Shown here: in pieces, positions 44,656-52,227 of the stretch | Layout of the letters: each line of letters opens with the position of its first letter | Position numbering within the stretch: position 1 is the stretch's first letter | Assembly: GCF_000758545.1 (NCBI RefSeq) | Contig: NZ_CP009279.1 | Location: 62,001 to 126,000, forward strand | Direction of reading: 5' to 3' | Length of the DNA: 64,000 bases | Origin: Paenibacillus sp. FSL H7-0737 | Lineage (GTDB): Bacteria; Bacillota; Bacilli; Paenibacillales; Paenibacillaceae | Notes under the pieces: generated by a model | What the model was told of the DNA's origin: nothing | Seen by the model: only the letters and a program-made list of their open reading frames with translations | Database searches by the model: none | Position numbers and translations under genes: made by a program

Positions 44656-44925
44656 AACTTTAAAGTGGTCTCAGCCTTAGAGCCATAAGGGTTTCAGGGA
44701 TTTCCCAAAAGTAGTATCTCTCTTATCTTAGAAGATATATATAATTATTAAAGTTATAACCTTAGGCAAAGGTGTTAGGTTGGTTATTACCCAAAACAAA
44801 CTTTTTACCGTGAAGCGAAGCAAGCAATCGTCAATCTTATTCAATATGTTCTTCTTGACGATTCAAATTATAGGCATTAGCAAAGAATATATAGCTGAGA
44901 TAATGATATAAAATATATATGTTTG

Positions 44926-44963
44926 AAGTACCCAGCCATCTTAGTTGATTGGTTAGGGTACTT
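44926..44963. repeat. Inverted repeat in candidate origin region
   Basis: AAGTACCC at 44926-44933 pairs with GGGTACTT at 44956-44963, with an inner GCCA/TGGT pairing and an 11-nt loop. There is no T-run, so it is more likely a structural or origin element than a terminator. Confidence 0.6.
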
Positions 44964-45154
44964 AAATATATGCCGCATGTATAAAATCAAATTTAAATTG
45001 GCAGAGAAATAGACAATATGACGTAATAATATCAAAATTATACTCTGCTTGCCAATGGATAAAATATATCTTATGCAAGTCGTCGTCTAAATCTAAGCGC
45101 TCACGTAATCACTCCTATTGGTGGCGGGCGCTAAGATTCAGATAGAAGGATGTT

Positions 45155-45307
45155 ATGAGCTTGTCAAAATATTGCCAACCAGAATACTGCCAACCAGAAT
45201 GTTGCTTAGCAGAATTTTGCCACTGGAACCGATGGATACATAATCATAGGCAGTTCTTTATCATCAAGCTATGCGACCTTGAAGTAGGAGAAATTATAAT
45301 CATCTAG
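45155..45307 (+). CDS. Small cysteine-rich peptide with YCQPE repeats
   Basis: This is a 50-residue frame from ATG 45155, 4 nt after AGAAGGA. Residues 6-24 read as pentapeptide units YCQPE, YCQPE, CCLAE, FCHWN, encoded by a 15-bp DNA tandem repeat (45168-45227). The rest is hydrophobic and ends in a run of isoleucines. No family is recognised. An alternative reading is that the DNA repeats are iterons and the frame is accidental. Confidence 0.4.
   Translation: MSLSKYCQPEYCQPECCLAEFCHWNRWIHNHRQFFIIKLCDLEVGEIIII
45168..45227. repeat. Four 15-bp tandem repeats
   Basis: Units AATATTGCCAACCAG, AATACTGCCAACCAG, AATGTTGCTTAGCAG and AATTTTGCCACTGGA follow each other without gaps. The first two differ at one base; the last two are diverged. 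Confidence 0.8.
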
Positions 45308-45529
45308 CCATGCCCATGCTAAGGCACTAAGCTAAGATAATTAAATCACTAAGCTGTATAGCTTGTGATTTATAGTAGCACAATTCAATATAAACAGATT
45401 TGCACATAAACAGCATAAATCGAATGCGAGTAGGAAGTTATGACTATGTATCCCAATTCGTGTACTTCATATATAGAGAGGAGTATCTCCTCTCCGTACG
45501 TTTTTATTAAATAGAAGGAGAAGATTCAT

Positions 45530-45901
45530 ATTATAGAGCTGAAATTAATTAGAGAAGAAATTCTAGACGATATTAGGGTACTGACTGTTAAAAATCCTAT
45601 GGTAATGAACCATCACAGAGTTAACTATGTTGACTTACAAAGCATATCTAGGGTGACGGGGCTATCAGAAGCAGACATCATAAAAGTCGCCGATAATGAT
45701 ATAGGGGTGAGAAACTCCATTGACTATATAAGGTCATTTGAAGGAAAAAAAGTAAGAATAATTAGAGCTAGATGTATGCCAATGCTATTCCAGTTGCTCA
45801 ATATTAGCAGGATGGGAGAACATATGGCTGAAGCTAAGAGGGCTGTTTTGAAGGCATTGGAGGGAGCGGAACCAGAGATTGGCGGTGATTATGTTGGATA
45901 A
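45530..45901 (+). CDS. Hypothetical protein, possible ATT start
   Basis: From ATT 45530 this encodes about 123 residues; from the first conventional start, ATG 45599, it encodes 100. AAGGAG (45515-45520) is 9 nt before ATT 45530, while ATG 45599 has no binding site. The intervening residues are protein-like (ELKLIREEILDDIRVL). The C-terminal part includes SISRVTGLSEADIIKVAD and an alpha-helical tail. I recognise no family. The end overlaps a ribbon-helix-helix gene by 11 bp, so the pair is probably co-expressed. Confidence 0.55.
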   Translation: MIELKLIREEILDDIRVLTVKNPMVMNHHRVNYVDLQSISRVTGLSEADIIKVADNDIGVRNSIDYIRSFEGKKVRIIRARCMPMLFQLLNISRMGEHMAEAKRAVLKALEGAEPEIGGDYVG

Positions 45902-46058
45902 TATCAAACGAGTTACATTTAGCATAACCGCTGCTCAAGACAAATTCATCGAATTGTATGCGTTAGCTACAGGGTTAGGTAAGTCAGAGGTTATAAGGGA
46001 TTTTCTTGATGATGCGGTTTGTAAAAATAGAGGTTTCATAAATAAGCACCTATTGTGA
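45891..46058 (+). CDS. Ribbon-helix-helix (CopG/Arc-like) small protein
   Basis: This 55-residue protein reads KRVTFSITAAQDKFIELYAL then GLGKSEVIRDFLDDAV, a beta strand and two helices as in CopG/Arc repressors and many antitoxins. ATG 45891 lies inside the end of the preceding gene, with GGCGGTGATT upstream. It may repress its own operon or control element copy number. A terminator-like hairpin follows at 46079-46122. Confidence 0.7.
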   Translation: MLDNIKRVTFSITAAQDKFIELYALATGLGKSEVIRDFLDDAVCKNRGFINKHLL

Positions 46059-46078
46059 GAAATGAATAACATTAAGGT

Positions 46079-46124
46079 AAAGTAGGTTAAACACTTATAG
46101 TAGAGTGATGCCCTACTTTTTTTA
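46079..46124 (+). terminator. Terminator after the RHH gene
   Basis: AAAGTAGG (46079-46086) pairs with CCTACTTT (46112-46119) and T residues follow. Between here and 46544 I see only an 11-codon frame at 46290-46325 (MSKATLIQSRF) behind AAGGAGG. Confidence 0.75.
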
Positions 46125-46543
46125 TGTCATATCGGCTCGTCCAGAAGCATGTGAAATTCATGGTGTCCAAGCTTATATAAAAACTGCCCCGTTTTTTTTG
46201 GTGTCGCCGATTTGCATATATTATCGGAAGTCCATTTTTCTAGTTTAGACCCCCCACCCCAATGAAATAGGAAGGAGGAAATACTTTATATGAGTAAAGC
46301 AACCCTTATACAGAGCCGTTTTTAATGGATGAACCTGCCTAAGTCTCATTTCGGTGGTCGGTGGTGGAAGGGCTCAATATCCCCCCTTCATTATATATAG
46401 ACGGGTTCCGATAAGGTATATTATCAGTAGTATTCCTTCTCAGTATCGTAATAGCAGATATCATTTATATTTATATGAAGATAGTTCATTTGCAATTTAA
46501 AGCTTCATTTAACAGATTATAAAAAATACCAAAACGGGAACTC

Positions 46544-46572
46544 TTGTTCTATTTTTATTATTATGATATATT
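46544..46572 (+). promoter_or_regulatory. Predicted promoter of the TIR operon
   Basis: TTGTTC (46544-46549) and TATATT (46567-46572) are 17 bp apart, about 90 bp upstream of the first gene of the three-gene operon. Confidence 0.55.
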
Positions 46573-46662
46573 ATTTATGGAAAAATATTGATGATTTGCT
46601 TGTTGGATTATGAGATAATATACCTACATTCCATTAGAAGACAGGAAGAAGGACTTATAACA

Positions 46663-47946
46663 ATGGCAAATCCCGAAAAATCAATGCTAATTGTAGAAAC
46701 TGGAACTAAGGACAATCATAAAAAAATCATAAAAGAAGACGAACAAGAACGTGCTAGTCAGTCGAAACAACACCTGAAGCCATCTTTAGATGAAATTACA
46801 ACCTTCAGACATGCTTTAAAACTATTAAATCAGCGCGAATTAACTTCTATAATAAATAAAAATAAAATCAAACTGCCATCTGATGCAGAAAAGTTTAGCG
46901 AAATTGTTTATGCTCTTGAAAGGAGCTTCGGTGAGGGAATCCTGTCCAAAGAAATTTTCCATCAGTTCAGACAAGCGGCATTTAATCCGGATTTGGACAC
47001 AACAGATGGTTTCTTTATGTCATTTAATTATAAATTCGAGGATATGAGCGAAAATTTACTAAATAGTAAAATTTCGGAATGGAAAAAGGCCACTAAGCAG
47101 AAAAAAAGTTCGGAAAGGGAATCCTTTGATGCAGAGATTAAGTTATTAGATTCAGGCTCTAATTCTAAAGGAAGTCTTTTTAAATTCACAAGAAAAAACG
47201 AGAGATTTATTTATAACAATCAGAATATGTTAAGTAAAAATTATTTTGAGATACAACAGGTTGTTGTGGAGATATACTTTGATAAACAAATTGTATATTT
47301 TCAGACATCTAACTCAGTAAAATTTCATTCTATAAAAACTATTGTATTAAACTTTCTTAGATTTTTAGCTGATGATGAACATATAAAAATTAAGCTATCT
47401 GCGCCTACGATGAGTAAACTACTAAAATTTGCAATGAGTGAAAATGGACGGTCAGCTAAAGTTTATGACAACATTAACCCTAACACAATAAAATTACTGG
47501 ACTTGTTTTTGGAAATTGAAAATTCAAGAAGTTTCAGTAGTTTTCAATGCGTCGATATTAAATTTGACCACGAAGATTCAATGAATAAGGATTTGAAGGA
47601 TAGAATTAAAAGTCAGGCTTATGGTTGTGACATTGGCGATTTGTTTAATAAGTCGGAAGTCAAGGTGCATATACTTAGTAACCGAGTTATTCTTCAAATT
47701 GAGTTTAGAATTGTTTATACGACTTATGATGCAGAGGAAGTCCCGCTGAAACACACAATTTTGGCGGGAATTGTTAATGATAAAAGTAAGGCAAATGCAT
47801 TAAGAATTTATATTGAAAATAATGAACATACTATTAAAGATATTATTAAGGATGCATACAAAGATTTAAAAGATGTTTTTATGGGAAGTTTAATGGACAG
47901 TAACTTGAAAAATGAGGAAAAGATTAAAAAAATGTTAGGGATTTAA
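46663..47946 (+). CDS. TIR-operon gene 1, unknown protein
   Basis: This 427-residue protein starts at ATG 46663, 10 nt after AAGGA; an in-frame ATG at 46588 has no binding site. The N-terminal 60 residues are charged and probably disordered. Helices with LNQRELTSIINKNKIKLPSDAEKF follow, then a mixed alpha/beta region (about 150-400). There is no membrane segment, P-loop, nuclease or NTase motif that I can see. Codon use is AT-rich, with many ATA, AAA and TTA codons, unlike the flanking core genes. Being first in an operon that ends with a TIR protein, it may be the sensor or activator; that is inference. Confidence 0.8.
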   Translation: MANPEKSMLIVETGTKDNHKKIIKEDEQERASQSKQHLKPSLDEITTFRHALKLLNQRELTSIINKNKIKLPSDAEKFSEIVYALERSFGEGILSKEIFHQFRQAAFNPDLDTTDGFFMSFNYKFEDMSENLLNSKISEWKKATKQKKSSERESFDAEIKLLDSGSNSKGSLFKFTRKNERFIYNNQNMLSKNYFEIQQVVVEIYFDKQIVYFQTSNSVKFHSIKTIVLNFLRFLADDEHIKIKLSAPTMSKLLKFAMSENGRSAKVYDNINPNTIKLLDLFLEIENSRSFSSFQCVDIKFDHEDSMNKDLKDRIKSQAYGCDIGDLFNKSEVKVHILSNRVILQIEFRIVYTTYDAEEVPLKHTILAGIVNDKSKANALRIYIENNEHTIKDIIKDAYKDLKDVFMGSLMDSNLKNEEKIKKMLGI

Positions 47947-47976
47947 TATCCGATTATTGAAAAGAGAAGTGGGAAT

Positions 47977-48606
47977 ATGAATGAATCGATAGTGTTCCAT
48001 TTTAAAATGCTCAGAGAAAATAAAAAAAATATCATTCATTTCTTAAATCATCTAAAAAAAAGTTATAACAGCAAAGTTTGTATTAAACAAAACGAATTTG
48101 AGAAAGAATTTATTTCGGTTTCATCTGAAAATATCGTATTGTTACTGTTTGATAGTATTTTTTGGATAATATTAAAAGACAAAACATACAATAATCAGTA
48201 TGAAGAGCATCTTAAGGTGGTTGATTCGTTACCAGATTGTCTAATGCCTGTTCAACTAACAAATAAGAAAATGGTTCAGTATTTTTTTGAACACGATTTT
48301 AGTAATAATTTACTGGAAATGTTTATTGATGGTGATGACGAATATGAGTATTTTGACAAACTCTTAATTTATGGGGAAGGGCTAAATTATTCGAGTGAGT
48401 ATAAGCAAGCTTTGAAAATACCCGAGGTTAACTTTGAGTACATCAAATTACAACCTAAAAATAGCAATTCAGTCGTAACTTTTTGGAATAATAATCATCT
48501 AGATGTGGATGGTAACGCTAGTATTAATGATACATTAAGTGTCGCGCGCTCATTTAATCGCTACTTTCAAAATTATCTTATAGAAAATGAGGAACTTTTT
48601 ACATGA
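47977..48606 (+). CDS. TIR-operon gene 2, unknown protein
   Basis: This 209-residue protein starts at ATG 47977 behind AGAGAAGTGGG, 30 bp after gene 1. The sequence is acidic and rich in aromatic residues (FDSIFWIILKDKTYNNQYEEH, FIDGDDEYEYFDKLLIYGEG). No family, membrane segment or catalytic motif is recognised. Its stop overlaps the TIR gene start by 4 bp (ATGA), which suggests coupled translation and possibly a complex of the two products. Confidence 0.8.
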   Translation: MNESIVFHFKMLRENKKNIIHFLNHLKKSYNSKVCIKQNEFEKEFISVSSENIVLLLFDSIFWIILKDKTYNNQYEEHLKVVDSLPDCLMPVQLTNKKMVQYFFEHDFSNNLLEMFIDGDDEYEYFDKLLIYGEGLNYSSEYKQALKIPEVNFEYIKLQPKNSNSVVTFWNNNHLDVDGNASINDTLSVARSFNRYFQNYLIENEELFT

Positions 48607-49397
48607 GGAAGATTTCAATCACGGTTCAGGATAATAATGAAACACACGTTAAATTGACTAACCATGAGAACCATCATATTAAAGATGGTATATCAATTGA
48701 TTTCTGTTTCACAAATAATATTCATGACAGAGAAATAAAATATGTGGTTAATGAGATAATTAAAACAAAAGATTGGATTTCGAATGAGAACGATATTTAC
48801 TTCATTGACTTAAACAAACTTGGGCTTGCTTATCCCTCGATATTTAATCAATGCCAATGGATGAATGGTTTAATAAGTGTTACACCTATTTATGAAGATG
48901 GTTTAAATGATGTCCGGTTTTTTAGTTTGACTATCTCAGAAGATGAAATACGTGAAAAAGCTCCGAGAAAAGTTTTTTTAAGCCATAAAGGAGCTAATAA
49001 GCCTTTAGTTAGGAAATATTATCAGCTTTTAAAAGAACTTGGGTTTGACCCATGGATAGACGAAGAAGATATGCCTGCTGGAGCTCAATTAATGAGGTCT
49101 ATTCGACAAGGTTTCAAACAGTCTTGTGCTGTAGTGTTTTTTATCACTCCGGAATTTAAGGATGAAAAATATTTAGAAAAAGAAATTAATTATGCTATAA
49201 ATGAACAACTGAACAGAAAGCAGTTTACTATTATTACACTACAGTTTGAAGATGAACAAGGTAATAAAGGGTTGATACCAGAAATGTTAGAAGATTATGT
49301 TTGGAAAACCCCACGGACAGAACTGGAAGCGTTCAAAGAGATTATTAAATCTCTTCCAATTAAAGTTGGACAAACAATATGGAAAATAGAAAGATGA
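48603..49397 (+). CDS. TIR-domain protein, likely defence effector
   Basis: This 264-residue protein has an unassigned N-terminal domain (about 1-118) and a C-terminal TIR domain (about 122-250). The TIR begins with RKVFLSHKGANK, has the box 2-like region GFDPWIDEEDMPAGAQL, CAVVFFITPEF, and YLEKEINYAI. E194 is at the place of the catalytic glutamate of NAD-cleaving TIR enzymes. Bacterial TIR proteins in Thoeris, CBASS and other systems deplete NAD or make signalling nucleotides on phage infection. The partners here match none of the TIR systems I know. Location in an integrated element supports a defence role. Confidence 0.88.
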   Translation: MRKISITVQDNNETHVKLTNHENHHIKDGISIDFCFTNNIHDREIKYVVNEIIKTKDWISNENDIYFIDLNKLGLAYPSIFNQCQWMNGLISVTPIYEDGLNDVRFFSLTISEDEIREKAPRKVFLSHKGANKPLVRKYYQLLKELGFDPWIDEEDMPAGAQLMRSIRQGFKQSCAVVFFITPEFKDEKYLEKEINYAINEQLNRKQFTIITLQFEDEQGNKGLIPEMLEDYVWKTPRTELEAFKEIIKSLPIKVGQTIWKIER

Positions 49398-49609
49398 TTT
49401 GTATAACAGACAGTGGCTTTTCATAAGGTTTATCTTCTGCGTAAGTATGAGACTTTTCTAAGTTGACTACATATGTATAAAAATAATACAATCAACTTAT
49501 CCAACGGTCACGTACCGAAATCAACGTTTTAACTCAGACCGCCGTAGCGGTTCAACAATAAAGTGCCATGAAGCCAATCAGCATAAGGGATTGCGGGATT
49601 TTACAGCTA

Positions 49610-49681
49610 GGGGCGGTCTTGAAAACCGTTAGGGTGCAAGCCCACATGGGTTCGAATCCCATCCTCTCCGCCATTCCTTTA
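49610..49681 (+). pseudogene. Displaced tRNA-Ser 3' fragment (attR)
   Basis: 72 bp identical to the 3' half of tRNA-Ser plus eight bases. It lacks the acceptor 5' strand and D-arm and cannot be a functional tRNA. It is the chromosomal end pushed aside by integration. The 49398-49609 stretch before it shows no gene. Confidence 0.93.
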
Positions 49682-49707
49682 TGAACTTTAAGAAATAAGC
49701 AGATAGA

Positions 49708-49735
49708 AACCGTCTCCTTTGGAGGCGGTTTTTTT
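49708..49735 (+). terminator. Original tRNA-Ser terminator, now beyond attR
   Basis: AACCGTCTCC pairs with GGAGGCGGTT around TTT and seven T residues follow. Before integration it would have stood about 20 bp after the tRNA. Confidence 0.9.
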
Positions 49736-49846
49736 GTTGTGCTTGAACTGGTACAGTTTTAGTTATTGTTTGATGAACCTAGTTCCATTGAGAATAAAAA
49801 GATTGATTTCTCCGCAATGTATTAGAGAAGGAGGATGATCATAATT

Positions 49847-50188
49847 ATGGACAGACAATTGGAAGTAGATCAGCATAATCTTGTCTCGGCCTGGCAAGAA
49901 CGCCTGCCTGCGTTAATGGAGGATGGGGACAGTTTCAATGTACTAGCGGATGATGGTGATCCGAATAGTCTGCTTATTCATTTTAATGCAGCAGGACGTC
50001 AAGGATACTCACTTGATTTTCGTTGCAGGTATGTAGATAGCAGGGAGGTCGCTGTTGATCTGCTTGATGTGGAGCAGAGTGGAATTCATATTGATGAGCA
50101 TAGTGATGCAGTACAGCTATTAGCACAGCAGTATTCACGGCAAATTCACGAATGTGCTCAGGCTCTACAGAATATAACTAATCCTTAG
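49847..50188 (+). CDS. Hypothetical protein
   Basis: This 113-residue acidic protein (QLEVDQHNLVSAWQERLP, FNVLADDGDPNSLLIHF, YSLDFRCRYVDSREV) matches no family I recognise. ATG 49847 is 12 nt after AAGGAGG; in-frame ATG 49835 abuts the binding site. It lies 12 bp before the sspP-like gene, so the two are probably transcribed together. Composition is that of the core genome, not of the element. Confidence 0.75.
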   Translation: MDRQLEVDQHNLVSAWQERLPALMEDGDSFNVLADDGDPNSLLIHFNAAGRQGYSLDFRCRYVDSREVAVDLLDVEQSGIHIDEHSDAVQLLAQQYSRQIHECAQALQNITNP

Positions 50189-50200
50189 GAGGAATGAACA

Positions 50201-50353
50201 ATGTCAAAGCCAAAAAGTATTCCAGTTCCTGGGGCACAGCCCAACGATGGCCAGCGTAGAAAGGAGCATAATTCTTCTGCACCAGAACCACTTTCTGGCT
50301 CTAAAAAGGTGAAGCAGGCTAATCATGTAGACCATCATAATCCGCAAGGATAA
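50201..50353 (+). CDS. sspP: Small acid-soluble spore protein P-like
   Basis: This 50-residue protein has the signature PEPLSGSKKVK followed by NH and HH near the C-terminus, as in SspP of Bacillus. SspP-type proteins are minor forespore SASPs of unknown detailed function. The ATG follows TTAGGAGG at 7 nt. Its transcription in spores would normally need sigma-G; no promoter of that type was identified in the short upstream gap. Confidence 0.8.
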   Translation: MSKPKSIPVPGAQPNDGQRRKEHNSSAPEPLSGSKKVKQANHVDHHNPQG

Positions 50354-50456
50354 CAAATAAAAACAATAAGAATTATAAAGAAGTGTTTCTTGATTTTTAC
50401 AAATAGTTTATGATAAGTGGGGGGAAATTTTTTTTACATGGGAGAGGAGAAAAATA

Positions 50457-51548
50457 ATGAACAAAAAATGGGGTTTATCGGCCGCGGCACTGTTGCTTAC
50501 AGCAGCAGTAATTCTGCCGGGATGTGGAAGTAAACAGGAGGCACCAAAAGAGGCTTTGAAATCAGCCGCTACAAAAGCGACTACGATGTCTTCATATGAG
50601 ATGAAGAGTAAATTCTCGATCAATGACCTAACCATTGAGACGGCTGATGCTGAATCTGCTGCAATGACCACACAGGTACTCAGCATGCTTAAGAACGCTG
50701 ATATAACTATTGACGGTGTTTATCAGGCTGATCCAATGCAGACAGAGCTAACTATGGTTCTGAATCTCAAGGGCGATATGAGCATGAGCTTCAATGTGCC
50801 TATGGTGATGACCACTGAGAAGTTGTATGTTAAGATTCCATCGATTCCATTCTTCCCGATTCCGGAGACAATCGTAAATAAGTTTGTAGAGGTGGATCTG
50901 AAGGCGTTGGCAGAGCAAGAGGGTGCTGAGTTTAATCCAAGTGCTCTTGATACACAGAAAATGCAAAAGTTCTCTAATGAAGTGATGGACACTGTATTAG
51001 CGGAATATGATGAAGGAAAATATTTTAATGAGCTTAGTCCAAAGGAGGCAAATTTACCGGAGGGTGTTGAAGCTAAACAGGTCGTTCAGTTCCAAGTGAC
51101 AAACGATAATGTTAAAGAAGCAATCACCATCTTTGTGAATAATGCCCTGCCTAAAATCATTGATATTGTGAGCAAGGAAGAATACAAGGATATGCTGCAA
51201 ATTAATGATGCTGATCTGGCTAAGGCTAAAGAAGAGATCACATCAAGTGAAACTAGAACTGAATTCGATAAGAGTTTGGCGGATCTTGATAAGTATCTTA
51301 CGATTAATCAGTTCCACTACAATACAGCAATCAATAAAGACGGGTTCCCTGTGTTTCAGGATTTACTGATGGACATTAAAGTAAATGATCCTGAAGATGG
51401 CACGAACGTAGCCTTTTCTGTAAATGGAACGGGTCAATATGACAAGATTAACGAGAAGCCAGAGTTTAAGATTGGCATTCCTCAAGGTGATGATGTAATT
51501 ACAATGGATCAACTAGAGGAGCAATTCGGTAGCGTGGGGACTTATTAA
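50457..51548 (+). CDS. Lipoprotein of unknown function
   Basis: This 363-residue protein has a type II signal peptide with lipobox LPGC (C23) and then a soluble beta-rich domain (YEMKSKFSINDLTIET, LNLKGDMSMSFNVPM, VYQADPMQTELTMVL). This pattern is like the LolA/LppX-type fold seen in many DUF6612-like Firmicute lipoproteins, but I am not certain of the family. It would be anchored on the outer face of the membrane. The ATG follows GGAGAGGAG. A strong terminator follows; the gene appears monocistronic. Confidence 0.8.
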   Translation: MNKKWGLSAAALLLTAAVILPGCGSKQEAPKEALKSAATKATTMSSYEMKSKFSINDLTIETADAESAAMTTQVLSMLKNADITIDGVYQADPMQTELTMVLNLKGDMSMSFNVPMVMTTEKLYVKIPSIPFFPIPETIVNKFVEVDLKALAEQEGAEFNPSALDTQKMQKFSNEVMDTVLAEYDEGKYFNELSPKEANLPEGVEAKQVVQFQVTNDNVKEAITIFVNNALPKIIDIVSKEEYKDMLQINDADLAKAKEEITSSETRTEFDKSLADLDKYLTINQFHYNTAINKDGFPVFQDLLMDIKVNDPEDGTNVAFSVNGTGQYDKINEKPEFKIGIPQGDDVITMDQLEEQFGSVGTY

Positions 51549-51564
51549 TAAGAAGTTACGAGAG

Positions 51565-51612
51565 AAAGACCCGCATGTTGCGTATGATATACGCCCATGC
51601 GGGTCTTTTTTT
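51565..51612 (+). terminator. Terminator after the lipoprotein gene
   Basis: AAAGACCCGCATG pairs perfectly with CATGCGGGTCTTT and T residues follow. The A-rich left side may also serve the minus strand. Confidence 0.93.
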
Positions 51613-51656
51613 ATTAGAAGAATAAGATTTTTAATCCTGAACGAGTCAGTAGAAAG

Positions 51657-52226
51657 TTATTTGTGTTCATCCGGCAGCATATCTTCGGCTAATATTGCAT
51701 AGGTTTGATGATCCTGCCACTGGCCGTTTATTTTGAGATACCGGCGGGCGATACCTTCAGGTTTAAATCCGCTCTTCTCCAGCACCCTCCGAGAAGCCTC
51801 GTTATGCAATAAGATGGCTGCTTGAACCCTATGAAGACCTAAGGCTCGAAAAGCGTAGCCGAGAACTAATCCGACCGCAGCGGTCATGTAACCTTTTGCC
51901 TGCATCCGATGATCCATTAAATAGCCTAAATCAGCATACTGAGCTACACCTCTTGAGACATTAGATAGCGTGATTTGACCTATTAGTTGTCCATCAAGCA
52001 GATAGACACCGAACATATAGGCTTTGTCCTCCAGAGCATCCTCCAGACGCTGATTGATGATCCGTTGTTGGCTCTCCAAAGTGTAGAATTGCTCATCGCG
52101 TTTTGGTTCAAATGGTTCATGTGTTAATCGATTATTCAAACGCAGCTCCAGTAAGTTCTCTGTATCCTTTAGCTCTAGAGGAGAAATATAGATACCATGT
52201 GAGGTATGATATAAAGTAAGGGTCAT
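51657..52226 (-). CDS. GNAT acetyltransferase, RimJ/RimL type
   Basis: This 189-residue protein starts at 52226 behind AAGGAGAG on the minus strand. ISPLELKDTENLLELRL opens a RimJ/RimL-like fold, and QYADLGYLMDHRMQAKGYMT then FRALGLHRVQAAILLHNEASRRVLEKSGFK are the acetyl-CoA and substrate segments. The substrate is unknown; related enzymes modify ribosomal protein N-termini or small molecules. The gene starts 1 bp after the tadA stop, so the two share a transcript. Confidence 0.88.
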   Translation of the reverse strand: MTLTLYHTSHGIYISPLELKDTENLLELRLNNRLTHEPFEPKRDEQFYTLESQQRIINQRLEDALEDKAYMFGVYLLDGQLIGQITLSNVSRGVAQYADLGYLMDHRMQAKGYMTAAVGLVLGYAFRALGLHRVQAAILLHNEASRRVLEKSGFKPEGIARRYLKINGQWQDHQTYAILAEDMLPDEHK

Positions 52227-52227
52227 T

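Larger units (their letters stand above)
41024..49681. mobile_element. 8.6-kb integrative element in tRNA-Ser with TIR operon cargo
   Basis: A 72-bp perfect direct repeat of the tRNA-Ser 3' half plus 8 following bases flanks the segment (41024-41095 and 49610-49681). A tyrosine integrase gene stands directly inside the left end. Inside are a small HTH protein, a replication-protein-like wHTH protein, iteron-like repeats and a three-gene TIR operon. The right half is clearly more AT-rich than the flanking genes. I see no relaxase, conjugation, capsid or packaging gene, so movement would need helpers if it is not self-replicating. It could be called an integrative mobilisable element, a phage satellite or an integrated plasmid. 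Confidence 0.9.

Noticed and set aside
43136..46600. CRISPR array among the repeats of the element
   Set aside because: Repeats are 15-bp tandem without spacers or only two copies; no cas genes.
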